Shown piece by piece: positions 17,267 through 26,666 of a stretch of DNA of 64,000 nt. A model generated the notes under the pieces. That model had not been told where the DNA came from, did not search any database, and was given only the letters and a program-made list of their open reading frames with translations. The stretch spans positions 124,001 to 188,000 of the forward strand of contig NZ_VJZT01000003.1 in assembly GCF_007097245.1 (NCBI RefSeq), given 5' to 3'. Origin of the DNA: Flavobacterium restrictum. GTDB taxonomy: Bacteria > Bacteroidota > Bacteroidia > Flavobacteriales > Flavobacteriaceae. The position numbers were made by a program, and so were the translations under genes. Each line of letters opens with the position of its first letter. The stretch's first letter is position 1.

Positions 17267-17656
17267 CTATTTTTCGTAAAACTCAATGGGCAAGCCGTCT
17301 GGGTCAGCAATAAAAAAGAATTTTTTTTGAGTAAATAAATCAATTCGGATTGCTTCGGCTTCTTGATTTTGAGCTCTTAAATAGTCACGAGTCGCTTGAA
17401 TGTCATTAACTTCAAAGGCCAAATGGCGCAAACCACACGCTTCAGGACTAGAAATCCGTTTAGGAGCATTGGGAAATGAAAACAGTTCCAGGACAAAAAC
17501 ACCATGGAGTGCCAAATCTAACTTATAGGATTCTCGCTCTTCCCGATATATTTCTTGAATACTCGTCAGCCCCAAAATTTGGGTGTAAAAATGTTTGGAT
17601 TTATCATAATCAGCGACAATTATGGCAATGTGGTGTACTTTGTTTAAGGTAAGCAT
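17267..17656 (-). CDS. VOC-family metalloprotein (YaeR / glyoxalase I-like)
   Basis: A 129-residue single-module VOC protein, the usual length for the SMU1112c/YaeR group. It shows the start VHHIAIIVADYDKSKHFYTQILGL with a metal-ligand histidine, the second module with CGLRHLAFEVNDI, and the C-terminal FIADPDGLPIEFYE carrying the glutamate ligand. Members resemble glyoxalase I, but their substrates are generally not established. The gene is divergent from the TonB-dependent receptor at 17762. Family assignment is firm; activity is uncertain. Confidence 0.88.
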   Translation of the reverse strand: MLTLNKVHHIAIIVADYDKSKHFYTQILGLTSIQEIYREERESYKLDLALHGVFVLELFSFPNAPKRISSPEACGLRHLAFEVNDIQATRDYLRAQNQEAEAIRIDLFTQKKFFFIADPDGLPIEFYEK

Positions 17657-17761
17657 CGTTTTTACTAATTACAGTTCATCCCAAAATTACAACAATTGGG
17701 TGGATTAAAATTTAGAACTTCAAATGTTCCAAATATATTTGCTGCATCAAAATCAAAAGCC

Positions 17762-19921
17762 ATGAAGAAAATCTTTACTTTTATTATTTTAGTATGTACC
17801 ACAACTCTTTTTTCGCAAAGCACGCTTTCGGGAAAAGTGGTAGACGAAAAAGGAAATCCCATTGCAGGAGCTAATATTTATATTGAAGGAACTTACGACG
17901 GTGCCTCGAGTTCTGAAACGGGGGATTTTACCTTTGTAACTACTGCTGCGGGCAATCAAATCTTGGTGGTGAGTTTCTTGATTTACGAAACGTCAAGAAC
18001 ACCCATCGAGGTAGCGCATTTTACCAATAAAACCATCAAATTACGGGAAAATGTCAATTCACTAGACGCCGTAGTGGTCACGGCAGGAACACTGGAGGCG
18101 GGCGATAAAGCTAGAGTCTCGGTGCTAAAACCGCTGGATATTGTGACCACAGCAGGTTCGGCAGGAAATATTATTGCCGCCTTGCAAACCCTACCTGGGA
18201 CTCAAAATGTGGGTGAGGACGGTCGGTTATTTGTTCGCGGTGGCGAGGCAAATGAGACTCAAACCTTTGTTGACGGCATTCGGGTGGCACAACCCTATGG
18301 TGCATCGACTAATAATTTGCCTACTCGTGGTCGTTTTTCTCCGTTTTTGTTTAGTGGTATTTCGTTTTCTACAGGTGGGTATTCGGCGGAATATGGTGAG
18401 GCTTTATCGAGTGTTTTGTTATTGAATACACAAGATGAACCCGATCAAAACAAAACCGAAATCTCTCTTATGACAGTAGGTTTAGGTCTTGGCAATACCC
18501 AAAAATGGAAAAAAAGTTCCTTGAGTGTCAATACCGCTTATATTAATCTGGCGCCTTATCAAGCTGCAATTCCTCAAAATGTAGATTGGAATAGTCCTTT
18601 TCAATCCTTATCTGGTGAAACGGTGTACCGCTACAATTTTAATAGTGGGATTCTAAAAGTGTATGCCGCTTTCGACGCTTCAAAATTTGATTTGAATCAA
18701 GAAAGCGTTAACTATACGGATAAAGTTAGAGTCGATTTGAACAACAATAACTTCTATTTTAATGCTTCGTACAAAGGCGGTTTTGGAACTAATTGGCAGT
18801 TGACATCCGGATTGAGTTATGGGTATTCTAAAAACAAAATCGGTTTGGATTTAGATGATGTTGCCAATGATGAAAATGCCTCTCATTTGAAAATCAAACT
18901 CAAAAAAAGTTTTTCGGATCGCGTGAAAATTGCTTTTGGTGCGGATTATTTTATAACCAAATTCAACGAGAATTTTACTCCAAATTTAGCTTCAACATCT
19001 CAAAGTGGATACAATTCAGCTATAGCAGCAGTTTTTACCGAAGCCGATATTTTCTTTTCCAAAAAATTAGCAGCCAAAGTTGGTTTGCGCGCTTCGAACA
19101 ATGATTTATTAAACGAAACAACGGTTTCACCTAGGATTTCGTTTGCGTACAAAATGGCCAAAAACAGTCAATTCTCCTTTGCTTACGGCGATTTTACCCA
19201 AACACCAAGTGTTGATTATATTAAATATTCGAAATACCACCAATTCGAAAGTGAGAAAGCGTCTCATTATATATTGAATTTTCAATACAACAAAAGCGGC
19301 AAAACCTTTAGAGCCGAAGCGTATTACAAAGACTATTCGAATCTAGTAAAATACGATACATCGAGTCCCGTTTACAACTCGGTTTATGCCAATACGGGTT
19401 CAGGATATGCTAAGGGAATTGACCTTTTTTGGCGAGACGGAAAATCCTTTAAGAATTTAGAATACTGGATTTCCTATTCGTATATTGATACGCAAAGAGA
19501 GTATAAAAACTTCCCCATACAAGCCACACCTAGTTTTGTTGCAGATCACAGTTTGTCAATTGTGACTAAATATTGGATTTCGGATTGGAAATCACAAATC
19601 GGTTTTACCAATTCCTTTGCAACTGGGCGACCTTACAACAACCCGAACGAAACCCAATTTATGAATGGCAAAACCAAAGCCTACAACAATTTGAGTTTTA
19701 ATTGGGCGTATTTGTTAACACAACAAAAGATTTTGTACTTCTCGGTTTCGAATGTTATGGGAACGCAAAATGTGTACGGGTATGATTATGCCAAAAATCC
19801 AAATGCCAGCGGGATCTATAACCGTAAAGCGATAGTTCCTACAGCAGATCGTTTCTTTTTTGTGGGTTTCTTTTGGACTATTAGTAATGATAAAAAAGAC
19901 AATCAATTAAAGAATTTGTAG
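17762..19921 (+). CDS. TonB-dependent outer-membrane receptor with carboxypeptidase-like regulatory domain
   Basis: The ATG at 17762 gives a 719-residue protein beginning with a clean signal peptide (MKKIFTFIILVCTTTLFSQ); an upstream in-frame ATG at 17696 would bury that signal. The mature N-terminus is a CarboxypepD_reg-like domain (TLSGKVVDEKGNPIAGANIY). A plug domain follows from about 115 (AGNIIAALQTLPGTQNVGEDGRLFVRGGEANETQTFVDG), then a 22-strand-type barrel. It should import a substrate with TonB energy. No SusD partner is adjacent, so it is not a classic polysaccharide-utilisation pair; siderophore, cobalamin or peptide uptake are possible. The C-terminal strand ends with FVGFFWTISND. 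Confidence 0.93.
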   Translation: MKKIFTFIILVCTTTLFSQSTLSGKVVDEKGNPIAGANIYIEGTYDGASSSETGDFTFVTTAAGNQILVVSFLIYETSRTPIEVAHFTNKTIKLRENVNSLDAVVVTAGTLEAGDKARVSVLKPLDIVTTAGSAGNIIAALQTLPGTQNVGEDGRLFVRGGEANETQTFVDGIRVAQPYGASTNNLPTRGRFSPFLFSGISFSTGGYSAEYGEALSSVLLLNTQDEPDQNKTEISLMTVGLGLGNTQKWKKSSLSVNTAYINLAPYQAAIPQNVDWNSPFQSLSGETVYRYNFNSGILKVYAAFDASKFDLNQESVNYTDKVRVDLNNNNFYFNASYKGGFGTNWQLTSGLSYGYSKNKIGLDLDDVANDENASHLKIKLKKSFSDRVKIAFGADYFITKFNENFTPNLASTSQSGYNSAIAAVFTEADIFFSKKLAAKVGLRASNNDLLNETTVSPRISFAYKMAKNSQFSFAYGDFTQTPSVDYIKYSKYHQFESEKASHYILNFQYNKSGKTFRAEAYYKDYSNLVKYDTSSPVYNSVYANTGSGYAKGIDLFWRDGKSFKNLEYWISYSYIDTQREYKNFPIQATPSFVADHSLSIVTKYWISDWKSQIGFTNSFATGRPYNNPNETQFMNGKTKAYNNLSFNWAYLLTQQKILYFSVSNVMGTQNVYGYDYAKNPNASGIYNRKAIVPTADRFFFVGFFWTISNDKKDNQLKNL

Positions 19922-20247
19922 CTTAAACTGCAATTTATGGATAAAGATTAAAATGGATTGGACTACCAATTTTTTTATAAAACAAGTATTGGATTCCACG
20001 AGTGCTCACCAATTAACAACGTCATTTTGTGATGTGGATTTAGTTTTAATTGGGCTATGTTGATGACTTTGAGGTATTAAAAAATACAAAATAAAGGAAT
20101 AACCCATACAATTCAGTCTTTAAAATCGACAGTTCAGTCAGAATGAATTTTAAAACAACAAATGGCAACCTACTTTTACATCAGAAATGAAAACAATTTC
20201 AAAAAATAATTAAATTAAAAATAACGAACCCTTTAAAACTAGAAATC
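19922..20247. other. Intergenic stretch without recognised gene
   Basis: 326 AT-rich bases between the TonB receptor and the next plus-strand gene. Stop codons are frequent in all frames. I see no convincing terminator hairpin and no tRNA-like fold. A 14-base AGTTTTAATTGGGC at 20044-20057 recurs from the 3' end of the receptor gene, too short to prove a remnant. Confidence 0.6.
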
Positions 20248-20871
20248 ATGATTAAAATTTTTACAGCAACAGCCTTATTTATTTGCAGTCTATTATCCGC
20301 ACAAGGACAATTCGAACAGGGAATGGGAAAAGCATTTCAACTTTGGGGAGCCGGAAAAAACACAGAAGCTTCGGATATGTTCGAACGAATTGCCGCTGCC
20401 GAAAAAACCTCTTGGCTACCTAATTATTATGTTGCCTTGGTAAATACCACAACCGCTTTTGGTACAAAAGACAAAGAACAAATCAATTTATTATTGACCA
20501 AAGCCCAAAACGCCTTGAATATCGAACTGGCTAAAACGCCGGATAATGCGGAACTTTTGGTCATGCAAGCCATGATTAATACCGCCTGGATTGTTTATGA
20601 TCCTATGACTAACGGAATGCTACTATCTCCCAAAAACATGGAATTATATGCCAAAGCCGAAGCGATTGCTCCTACTAATCCTAGAGTTATTTTGTCTAAA
20701 GCTGAATTCCAAATAGGAGGTGCGAAGTGGTCAGGGATTGATACCAAACCTTTGTGTGTCCAAATTGATAAAGCTATTGCTCTTTTTGCTACTTTTAAAC
20801 CAGAAACCCCTTTTTCGCCAAAATGGGGATTGGATAGAGCACTCGAAGCACAAAAAAACTGTGGGAAATAA
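20248..20871 (+). CDS. Secreted TPR-like hypothetical protein
   Basis: A 207-residue protein with an N-terminal signal peptide (MIKIFTATALFICSLLSAQG). The mature part is helical with tetratricopeptide-like repeats: FEQGMGKAFQLWGAGKNTEASDMFERIAA, then ALVNTTTAF and LLTKAQNALNIELAKTPDNAELLVMQAMI, and AEAIAPTNPRVILSKAEF. It lies 29 bases before the 2TM histidine kinase gene on the same strand and so may be the first gene of that operon. Function unknown; protein-protein scaffolding in the periplasm is plausible. Confidence 0.82.
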   Translation: MIKIFTATALFICSLLSAQGQFEQGMGKAFQLWGAGKNTEASDMFERIAAAEKTSWLPNYYVALVNTTTAFGTKDKEQINLLLTKAQNALNIELAKTPDNAELLVMQAMINTAWIVYDPMTNGMLLSPKNMELYAKAEAIAPTNPRVILSKAEFQIGGAKWSGIDTKPLCVQIDKAIALFATFKPETPFSPKWGLDRALEAQKNCGK

Positions 20872-20900
20872 TATAAATTGCAACCGTAAAGCATTCTGAA

Positions 20901-22253
20901 ATGAAAAATCAACGCAAATCGATACTCGAAGAAATCAAAAAAGGAACTTTGGATTGTTTAAAGATTTCGTTGATTTTTACTTTGGTTTTTTCGCTAATGC
21001 AAGGCAGTTATGAGCCTAAAAATGTTATTATTACGTTTTATGTGAGTGCTTTGTATTCGTTTGGAATTGGTTTTGGGAACAGCATTATAAATGTGTTTCT
21101 TGACCGCAAATGGGATTGGTTAGAACAAACTAATTTGAGGGTCTATTTTGGAATTATTGCCACTCTTTTGTACACAATACCCGTTGTTTTGGTCATTGAC
21201 TATTTTACATTTATCGTTTTTCAAAAATCAAATCCGGCTACTTTTTTTAATGAAAGAATGATTTGGGTGCATCTTTTTTATATCATATTATCCTTGGGAG
21301 TTTCGACTTTCATGCACGCACGAAGCTTTATGCGCAAATGGAAACAAGCGTCCAAACTAGAAATTACCGAACAAAAAATCATTGCAGGAACAGCTTCGGC
21401 AAAGTTCGAAAGTTTAAAAAATCAAATAGATCCGCATTTTCTTTTCAATAGTTTGAATGTTTTAAGTTCTTTAATTGAAGAAAATCCCGAAAACGCGCAA
21501 CGATTCACGACTTCATTATCCAAAATTTACCGCTATGTTTTGGAACAAAAAGACAAAGAATTAGTATCAGTCGAGGAGGAATTGGCTTTTGCCAAAACCT
21601 ATATGAATTTGCTCAAAATGCGTTTTGAGAATAGTTTAACCTATGAATTGCCAGAAGTCATTAATCCAGAAACCAAGGTTGTACCCTTATCGCTGCAACT
21701 TTTGTTAGAGAATACCGTGAAACACAACATCGTTTCGGAACAAAAACCATTGCATATCCATATTTTTATTGCCAAAGACTATTTGTGTATTCAAAACAAT
21801 TTTCAAAAGAAAGAAGTGTTGCAGGACAGGCAAGGTGTTGGCTTGCAAAACATTATCAATCGATACGGAATTATCACCAAACGAAAAGTATTGATAGAAC
21901 AAAACGAAGCATTTTTTACCGTCAAAATACCCATTTTAACCAAACAAGTAACGGTCATGGAAACTACTGCAAATTTCAGTCAAAATAATGCCTATTACAA
22001 AGCCAAAAAACGTGTAGAGGAACTCAAAGGATTTTACGGAAACGTAATTTCGTATTGTTGTGTGATTCCGTTTTTAATTTTTATAAACTTAACCTATTCA
22101 CCTCAATTTCAATGGTTTTGGTTCTCGGCTGGCGGCTGGGGATTTGGGGTAATTATGCACGCTTTTAAGGTTTTTGGCTATAGCTCGAATTGGGAAGAAC
22201 GAAAAATCCAAGAAATTTTGAGCAAAGAGGAACAAAAACAAAATTGGAATTAG
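20901..22253 (+). CDS. LytS-type sensor histidine kinase with C-terminal 2TM domain
   Basis: A 450-residue membrane kinase. Four transmembrane helices occupy the first 135 residues. The His_kinase core follows with the phosphoacceptor in QIDPHFLFNSLNVLSSLIEE, an N-box LLLENTVKHNIV and a glycine-box GVGLQNIINRYG. Unusually, the C-terminus (about 360-450) carries a complete 2TM domain (NAYYKAKKRVEELKGFYGNV ... GVIMHAFKVFGYSSNWEERKIQ), the same module that forms the next three small proteins. The cognate regulator is the LytTR protein at 23286. The signal is unknown; the repeated 2TM modules may form the sensor platform. Confidence 0.93.
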   Translation: MKNQRKSILEEIKKGTLDCLKISLIFTLVFSLMQGSYEPKNVIITFYVSALYSFGIGFGNSIINVFLDRKWDWLEQTNLRVYFGIIATLLYTIPVVLVIDYFTFIVFQKSNPATFFNERMIWVHLFYIILSLGVSTFMHARSFMRKWKQASKLEITEQKIIAGTASAKFESLKNQIDPHFLFNSLNVLSSLIEENPENAQRFTTSLSKIYRYVLEQKDKELVSVEEELAFAKTYMNLLKMRFENSLTYELPEVINPETKVVPLSLQLLLENTVKHNIVSEQKPLHIHIFIAKDYLCIQNNFQKKEVLQDRQGVGLQNIINRYGIITKRKVLIEQNEAFFTVKIPILTKQVTVMETTANFSQNNAYYKAKKRVEELKGFYGNVISYCCVIPFLIFINLTYSPQFQWFWFSAGGWGFGVIMHAFKVFGYSSNWEERKIQEILSKEEQKQNWN

Positions 22254-22263
22254 ATTCGGGACT

Positions 22264-22557
22264 ATGGAAAATGAGTGTCAAGAAAACGAAGAACGCTATT
22301 TAAAAGCAAGAAAAAAATTAGAGAAAATCAAGGCCTTTTGGGGGCATTTGATTCTATATTTTAGTATGATTTCTATTGTGATTTTAATTAATTTGGAATA
22401 TAATCCAGAATTTCAATGGTTTTGGTATTCAGTTATTGGTGGTGGAATTCCCTTGTTGATTCATGCTTTAAAAGTTTTTACATTTAACGCTAATTGGGAA
22501 GAAGAAAAAGTTCATGCGATTTTGAAAAAAGAAGCTAATAATCAAACATGGAAATAA
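22264..22557 (+). CDS. 2TM domain protein (first free copy)
   Basis: A 97-residue protein made of one 2TM domain: a basic N-terminal helix (ERYLKARKKLEKIKAFWGHL), two membrane helices, and the closing signature NANWEEEKVHAILKKE. It closely resembles the C-terminal module of the preceding kinase, including a shared EFQWFWYS segment, so it probably arose by duplication. It starts 10 bases after the kinase and is part of the same operon. Confidence 0.9.
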   Translation: MENECQENEERYLKARKKLEKIKAFWGHLILYFSMISIVILINLEYNPEFQWFWYSVIGGGIPLLIHALKVFTFNANWEEEKVHAILKKEANNQTWK

Positions 22558-22559
22558 GT

Positions 22560-22877
22560 ATGGAAAATAATTTTCAAAACGAAGAACGCTATCATAAAGC
22601 CAGAAAAAAAGTGGAAGAAATCAAAGGATTTCATGGTCATTTATTAGCATTCATCGTTATTAATGCTGGTTTATTCCTTTTCAACATAATTACTTTTCCC
22701 AATCAATTGTGGTTTGATTATTGGTTTTATTGGCAAGTATTAATTTGGGCAATCGGAGTTGTCATTCACGGATTGAAGGTATTCAACTACATTCCGTTTT
22801 TCAATAAAAACTGGGAAGAGCAAAAAATAAAACAATTCATGGCAAAAGATGAACTATCCAAAACTACTTGGGAATAA
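22560..22877 (+). CDS. 2TM domain protein (second free copy)
   Basis: About 105 residues. The ATG at 22560 is preferred over one at 22548 because MENNFQNEERYHKARKK then aligns with the start of the preceding copy and the genes no longer overlap. The 2TM pattern is complete: EEIKGFHGHLLAFIVINAGLF, a second helix near WQVLIWAIGVVIHGLKVF, and KNWEEQKIKQFMAKDE. It is more diverged than the first copy. Role as above, unknown. Confidence 0.88.
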   Translation: MENNFQNEERYHKARKKVEEIKGFHGHLLAFIVINAGLFLFNIITFPNQLWFDYWFYWQVLIWAIGVVIHGLKVFNYIPFFNKNWEEQKIKQFMAKDELSKTTWE

Positions 22878-22894
22878 TTTAAAAAAACAATACA

Positions 22895-23242
22895 ATGGGA
22901 CGATTTACACAAAGAAATTTTGCGGATTATCAAGCAGATACTCCAGACGAGAAATATAATTTAGCCTATAGACGAGTGAAAAAAATCAAAGGGTTTTATA
23001 TTCACGTCTTGGTTTATGTACTCGTGAATACTTTTATCATTATTTCAAGCTTCAATAGGAGTTTGCTTGGTAATGAAATTTTCTTTCGATGGGAAACTTT
23101 TTCGACAGCCTTATTTTGGGGAATTGGATTATTAGCGCATGGATTATCGGTTTTTGGGAGTACTGTTTTTTTAGGTCAGAATTGGGAAGAAAAGAAAATT
23201 AAAGAACTCATGAACAAGGATAAAAGCGACAATTGGGAATGA
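22895..23242 (+). CDS. 2TM domain protein (third free copy)
   Basis: A 115-residue 2TM protein with a longer N-terminus (MGRFTQRNFADYQADTPDEK) before the conserved YNLAYRRVKKIKGFYIHVL. Two hydrophobic helices and the C-terminal signature QNWEEKKIKELMNKD complete the domain. It sits 17 bases after the second copy and 43 before the response regulator gene, so it is cotranscribed. The extension could bind a partner absent from the other copies. Confidence 0.88.
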   Translation: MGRFTQRNFADYQADTPDEKYNLAYRRVKKIKGFYIHVLVYVLVNTFIIISSFNRSLLGNEIFFRWETFSTALFWGIGLLAHGLSVFGSTVFLGQNWEEKKIKELMNKDKSDNWE

Positions 23243-23285
23243 AAATAGTATTCAACTTGCAATTCTCTAACTTCTAATTTTAAAT

Positions 23286-24041
23286 ATGACAACTATAATA
23301 ATTGAAGACGAAAAACCAGCAGCCCGATTGCTACAACGCAAACTAGAAAAACTGAACATTTCAGTAGGCAAAATGCTGCATTCTGTAGAGGAATCAATCG
23401 CGTGGTTTAGTAGCAACGAACACCCTGATTTAATCTTTCTCGACATTCAACTGTCCGATGGATTATCCTTTGAAATCTTCGAAAAAATAACCATCAAGAG
23501 TGCCGTGATTTTTACCACCGCTTACGACGAATATGCCTTACGCGCTTTCAAACTAAACAGTATTGATTACTTACTGAAACCCATTGACGAAGAGGATTTA
23601 GCGGAGGCAGTTTCTAAATTTAAAGCAAGATTGCCCAAAAAAGAAACGGTACAACTGGACTTTGATCAAATAAAACGAATGTTGGCAAACCCATTTGAAA
23701 AAAGTTTCAAAAAGCGATTCACTGTCAAAATTGGACAACATTTAAAGGTAATTGCTACCGAGGAAATTGAATGCTTTTTTAGTGAAAATAAAGGAACGTA
23801 CATACACACCTTCGACAACCGAAATTATTTAATCGAAAGTACTTTAGAGCTTTTGGAACAAGAATTAGACACTGCAGCTTTTTACCGCATTAGCCGTAAA
23901 TTTATTATTCCGCTTCAGGCAATCAAGGAAATCGTGGTGTATAGTAACTCCCGACTAAAGGTTATTTTGCCCACATACAAGGACGATGAGGTTGTGGTGA
24001 GTAGAGAAAAAGTATCCGATTTCAAAAATTGGATTGGGTAG
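23286..24041 (+). CDS. LytTR-family response regulator
   Basis: A 251-residue regulator. The receiver has the acidic pair in IIIEDEKPAARL, the phosphoacceptor D53 (LIFLDIQLSDG), a switch threonine in VIFTTAYDEYALRAF and K98 in DYLLKPI. The C-terminal LytTR DNA-binding domain (about 145-250) has its typical RFTVKIGQHLKVIATEEIEC start and FYRISRKFIIPLQAI core. It should be phosphorylated by the LytS-type kinase at 20901 and bind direct repeats in target promoters. The targets are not visible here; autoregulation of the 2TM operon is likely for this family. Confidence 0.94.
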   Translation: MTTIIIEDEKPAARLLQRKLEKLNISVGKMLHSVEESIAWFSSNEHPDLIFLDIQLSDGLSFEIFEKITIKSAVIFTTAYDEYALRAFKLNSIDYLLKPIDEEDLAEAVSKFKARLPKKETVQLDFDQIKRMLANPFEKSFKKRFTVKIGQHLKVIATEEIECFFSENKGTYIHTFDNRNYLIESTLELLEQELDTAAFYRISRKFIIPLQAIKEIVVYSNSRLKVILPTYKDDEVVVSREKVSDFKNWIG

Positions 24042-24043
24042 TT

Positions 24044-24562
24044 TTAATACTCTTCTTCTCCTTTAATTTCTAATGCTCCCAACTTCCATTCGGGGTTTAT
24101 TTTCAGCGCGTCTTCGGGTTTTAAAAAAGTTATAGCCGCTATTTTTTTTATTTTTTCACTCAAAGTATAAGTGTCAATGTAGTTGTAAAATTCATCATAC
24201 GGTTGATTTTTACTATCTGGTTTATGACTTACAATTCCAATTTTAAGCAAATCATCTGGCACATGAATGTCGTTTTTTAGTCCTGAATTTTCGATGTAGT
24301 TTTTATAAAAAGTATCCAGAATAAACTTCTTTGTAGTGATGACAATCACTCCAGAATTCGAACCGTATTTTTGGCAAACAATACTGTCTTTGTAAACCGT
24401 TACAGTCGAAATATCATTGGGATTTAGTGCTTCCATTTCTTTAGACAAATCCTGCATAAATCCTATTTTTTTGGCGTCTAATACAATTAATGGATTTTGT
24501 TTTCCTTGCGAATACGAATATTGAATACAAAAGAAGAGTAGTGCTAGATAGGCGTTTTTCAT
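24044..24562 (-). CDS. Small secreted protein with TonB-plug-like segment
   Basis: A 172-residue protein with signal peptide (MKNAYLALLFFCIQYSYSQG). The centre resembles the plug motif found in TonB-dependent receptors and in BlaR1-linked proteins: PLIVLDAKKIG, then LNPNDISTVTVYKDSIVCQKYGSNSGVIVITTKK. It has no barrel, so it is not a receptor. Such small plug proteins are common in Bacteroidota and of unknown use. It is convergent with the response regulator, two bases apart. Confidence 0.78.
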   Translation of the reverse strand: MKNAYLALLFFCIQYSYSQGKQNPLIVLDAKKIGFMQDLSKEMEALNPNDISTVTVYKDSIVCQKYGSNSGVIVITTKKFILDTFYKNYIENSGLKNDIHVPDDLLKIGIVSHKPDSKNQPYDEFYNYIDTYTLSEKIKKIAAITFLKPEDALKINPEWKLGALEIKGEEEY

Positions 24563-24766
24563 AGTTTTTTATTCAAAGATAAGCGATTGTTGTTCAAACA
24601 TAATCAAAAAATAATTTAAAATAGTGCTTCTTTTTTTAACCTTTATAAACAAAAGTAAACCTGTTTTTTTTGTGTTCTAAAGTTATAAAATAGTTTAAAT
24701 GATTTTATTTAAAATACTGATTGTTAATTGCATAAATTCCAAGTATAGATTATTTCTATGATGGTT

Positions 24767-25540
24767 TTAAGCAGGTAAAATTATTTTTCGGATTCCAATT
24801 AGAACAAAAATAAACAAGGTGTAAACGATAAAAAAAGGTACAATATACTCAATCAAATGCAGGGGCAACATGACTGCAATAATGAGTAGCTGAAAGCCCA
24901 ATCCATAAACCGACAAGAGCGTCATGAACCAGTTAGGAAAGGTTTTTACTTTGTAGGCTTCGGGATCCAATGCGTGAATTATTTTGTCAAAAGTGCCATA
25001 AACTATACTGTATATTCGGAACAAAATATCGACCCACTTTTGGCTTTCGCCAGGTAAAGCACGGGGCGATTTATACTCGAAAATCTTGCTTGTAGTATCG
25101 CCTCCTACGGATTTGTTTCTCAAAATAACGTAGTAATAATTATACAAAGTCCCTTGCAATTGAATGCCAATAAAAGCCAAAATAGTAAACCCAAAAGTGG
25201 TTTTTGACACATAACAAATCGTCATAAAAAACAGAAAGTTGAGAACGATGTCAAACACACTATCCAGATAACGCCCCACATACGAAGGCGTGTTTTTGAG
25301 TCGTGCCAATTCGCCATCGGCAGCATCAATTGCTGATTTTAAAACAATAAAAAAACCTGCAAAAAAGTAATGCCCTTGCAAAATGCAGTATATAGCAATC
25401 AGCCCCGAAACCCCAAAAAGGAAGGTGACGTGTATGGGCGTGAACCGGGTATTTTTTAGTTTATTGGCAAAAAATTTACCAAAAGGACGACCGTAATCTG
25501 ATAAATCTAGGAACTTATCTTGAGCTGCAAGTTTAGACAT
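24767..25540 (-). CDS. CDP-alcohol phosphatidyltransferase family protein
   Basis: A 257-residue membrane enzyme. The diagnostic motif D-x2-DG-x2-AR-x8-G-x3-D-x3-D is complete: D72, D75-G76, A79-R80, G89, D93 and D97. About six transmembrane helices are present. The family transfers phosphoalcohols from CDP donors to make phospholipids or lipid-linked headgroups. The acceptor here cannot be told; it differs in length from PgsA and PssA, so an inositol- or aminoalcohol-type role is possible. The spacer downstream towards 24563 is AT-rich without recognised features. Confidence 0.9.
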   Translation of the reverse strand: MSKLAAQDKFLDLSDYGRPFGKFFANKLKNTRFTPIHVTFLFGVSGLIAIYCILQGHYFFAGFFIVLKSAIDAADGELARLKNTPSYVGRYLDSVFDIVLNFLFFMTICYVSKTTFGFTILAFIGIQLQGTLYNYYYVILRNKSVGGDTTSKIFEYKSPRALPGESQKWVDILFRIYSIVYGTFDKIIHALDPEAYKVKTFPNWFMTLLSVYGLGFQLLIIAVMLPLHLIEYIVPFFIVYTLFIFVLIGIRKIILPA

Positions 25541-25623
25541 TTATAGGAACAAAGAGTAACGTGACAATATAGTCAATTGGCAAATGTACCGCTATTTTGA
25601 AAACGAAAAGCAGTAAACACTAG

Positions 25624-26643
25624 TTAAATTTTTGATTCTCGACTTTCTAAAATTAAATAAAACTGAACTCCAAAGAGCAACGATGCGATAACGACATGAA
25701 TGGGTTGTGATGTGTACGGAAAATCAAAATAATACATCGCTATTCCGGTTATAATTTCGATTCCAATAAAGGATAGTACCCAATTTATTTTGGCGAAACC
25801 CAATTGTATTTTGCTGTTTCTGAACCATAAAAAAGCATTCAAAGCCAATATCAAAATCGAAAACGAACGGTGTATATAGAACGTAACGGTTGGGTTTTCG
25901 AGCACCAATTGCATTTGGTTATAGCCCAAAACTTTTATCTGTTCATCAACATATTGCCGCACTTGCGTTCCCAGTATAATTTGTATTACCGTTAAAAATA
26001 GCGTAATAAGTAGTATGTTTTGGACCCTTTTATCGGTTTTAAAAGTAGTTATTTTTCCTGTTGCGGTTCTAATAATATAAAGTAAAACCGCTACAATAAG
26101 TAAGGCTACGATCATGTGAATGGTTATTTTTATGGGATTCAGCACCGAGTAAACCACTCTCGCACCCAGCCATCCTTGAAATCCCATCAGCAATACGGTG
26201 CTCCAAGATAATACTGTGATTTTTTTGTTTTTTTTCCAAAAAGAAACAGACAAAACTGCCATTGCAAAAACAACAATTCCGGCCAATGCTCCCACTAGAC
26301 GATTCATGTATTCGATCCAAGTTTCTACGGCATTAAAAATGGCATAATCGTGTTTGGAATACGGTCGCCAATGACTTTCGTCAAAAGTTGTTTCGGTTTT
26401 GAAATCGGTTTTGGCTACCCACAATTTTTCGTCTTTTATGATGACCTGCCCTTCTTCAAAAGCACGGTTGGGAGTCCAAGTAAGTTCTTTAATATCAGTT
26501 GGCGGAATGTAATATCCAAAGCATTTTGGCCAATCGGGGCAACCCATTCCAGAGCCTGTCATGCGGACAAGCGCTCCTGCTACAATAACGAAATAAACTA
26601 AAACGAGTGCGATTTTTGCGGTTTTGAGGAAGTATTTTTTCAT
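25624..26643 (-). CDS. ctaA: Heme A synthase (COX15/CtaA)
   Basis: The ATG at 26643 gives a 339-residue protein; an earlier in-frame start at 26709 would add 22 residues not expected before the first helix. Eight transmembrane helices and the family hallmark RMTGSGMGCPDWPKCFGYYIPP are present. Conserved heme-ligand histidines lie in KITIHMIVALLI, FYIHRSFSILIL and PIHVVIASLLFG. It oxidises heme O to heme A for aa3-type oxidases. That implies an aa3 oxidase elsewhere in the genome besides the cbb3 enzyme encoded in this window, which does not need heme A. Confidence 0.92.
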   Translation of the reverse strand: MKKYFLKTAKIALVLVYFVIVAGALVRMTGSGMGCPDWPKCFGYYIPPTDIKELTWTPNRAFEEGQVIIKDEKLWVAKTDFKTETTFDESHWRPYSKHDYAIFNAVETWIEYMNRLVGALAGIVVFAMAVLSVSFWKKNKKITVLSWSTVLLMGFQGWLGARVVYSVLNPIKITIHMIVALLIVAVLLYIIRTATGKITTFKTDKRVQNILLITLFLTVIQIILGTQVRQYVDEQIKVLGYNQMQLVLENPTVTFYIHRSFSILILALNAFLWFRNSKIQLGFAKINWVLSFIGIEIITGIAMYYFDFPYTSQPIHVVIASLLFGVQFYLILESRESKI

Positions 26644-26666
26644 GGATGCTGAAACAAATTTCAGTG

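Noticed and set aside
19922..20247. Possible remnant of a second TonB receptor
   Set aside because: Only a 14-base identity with the receptor 3' end was found; too short to separate from chance in AT-rich DNA.
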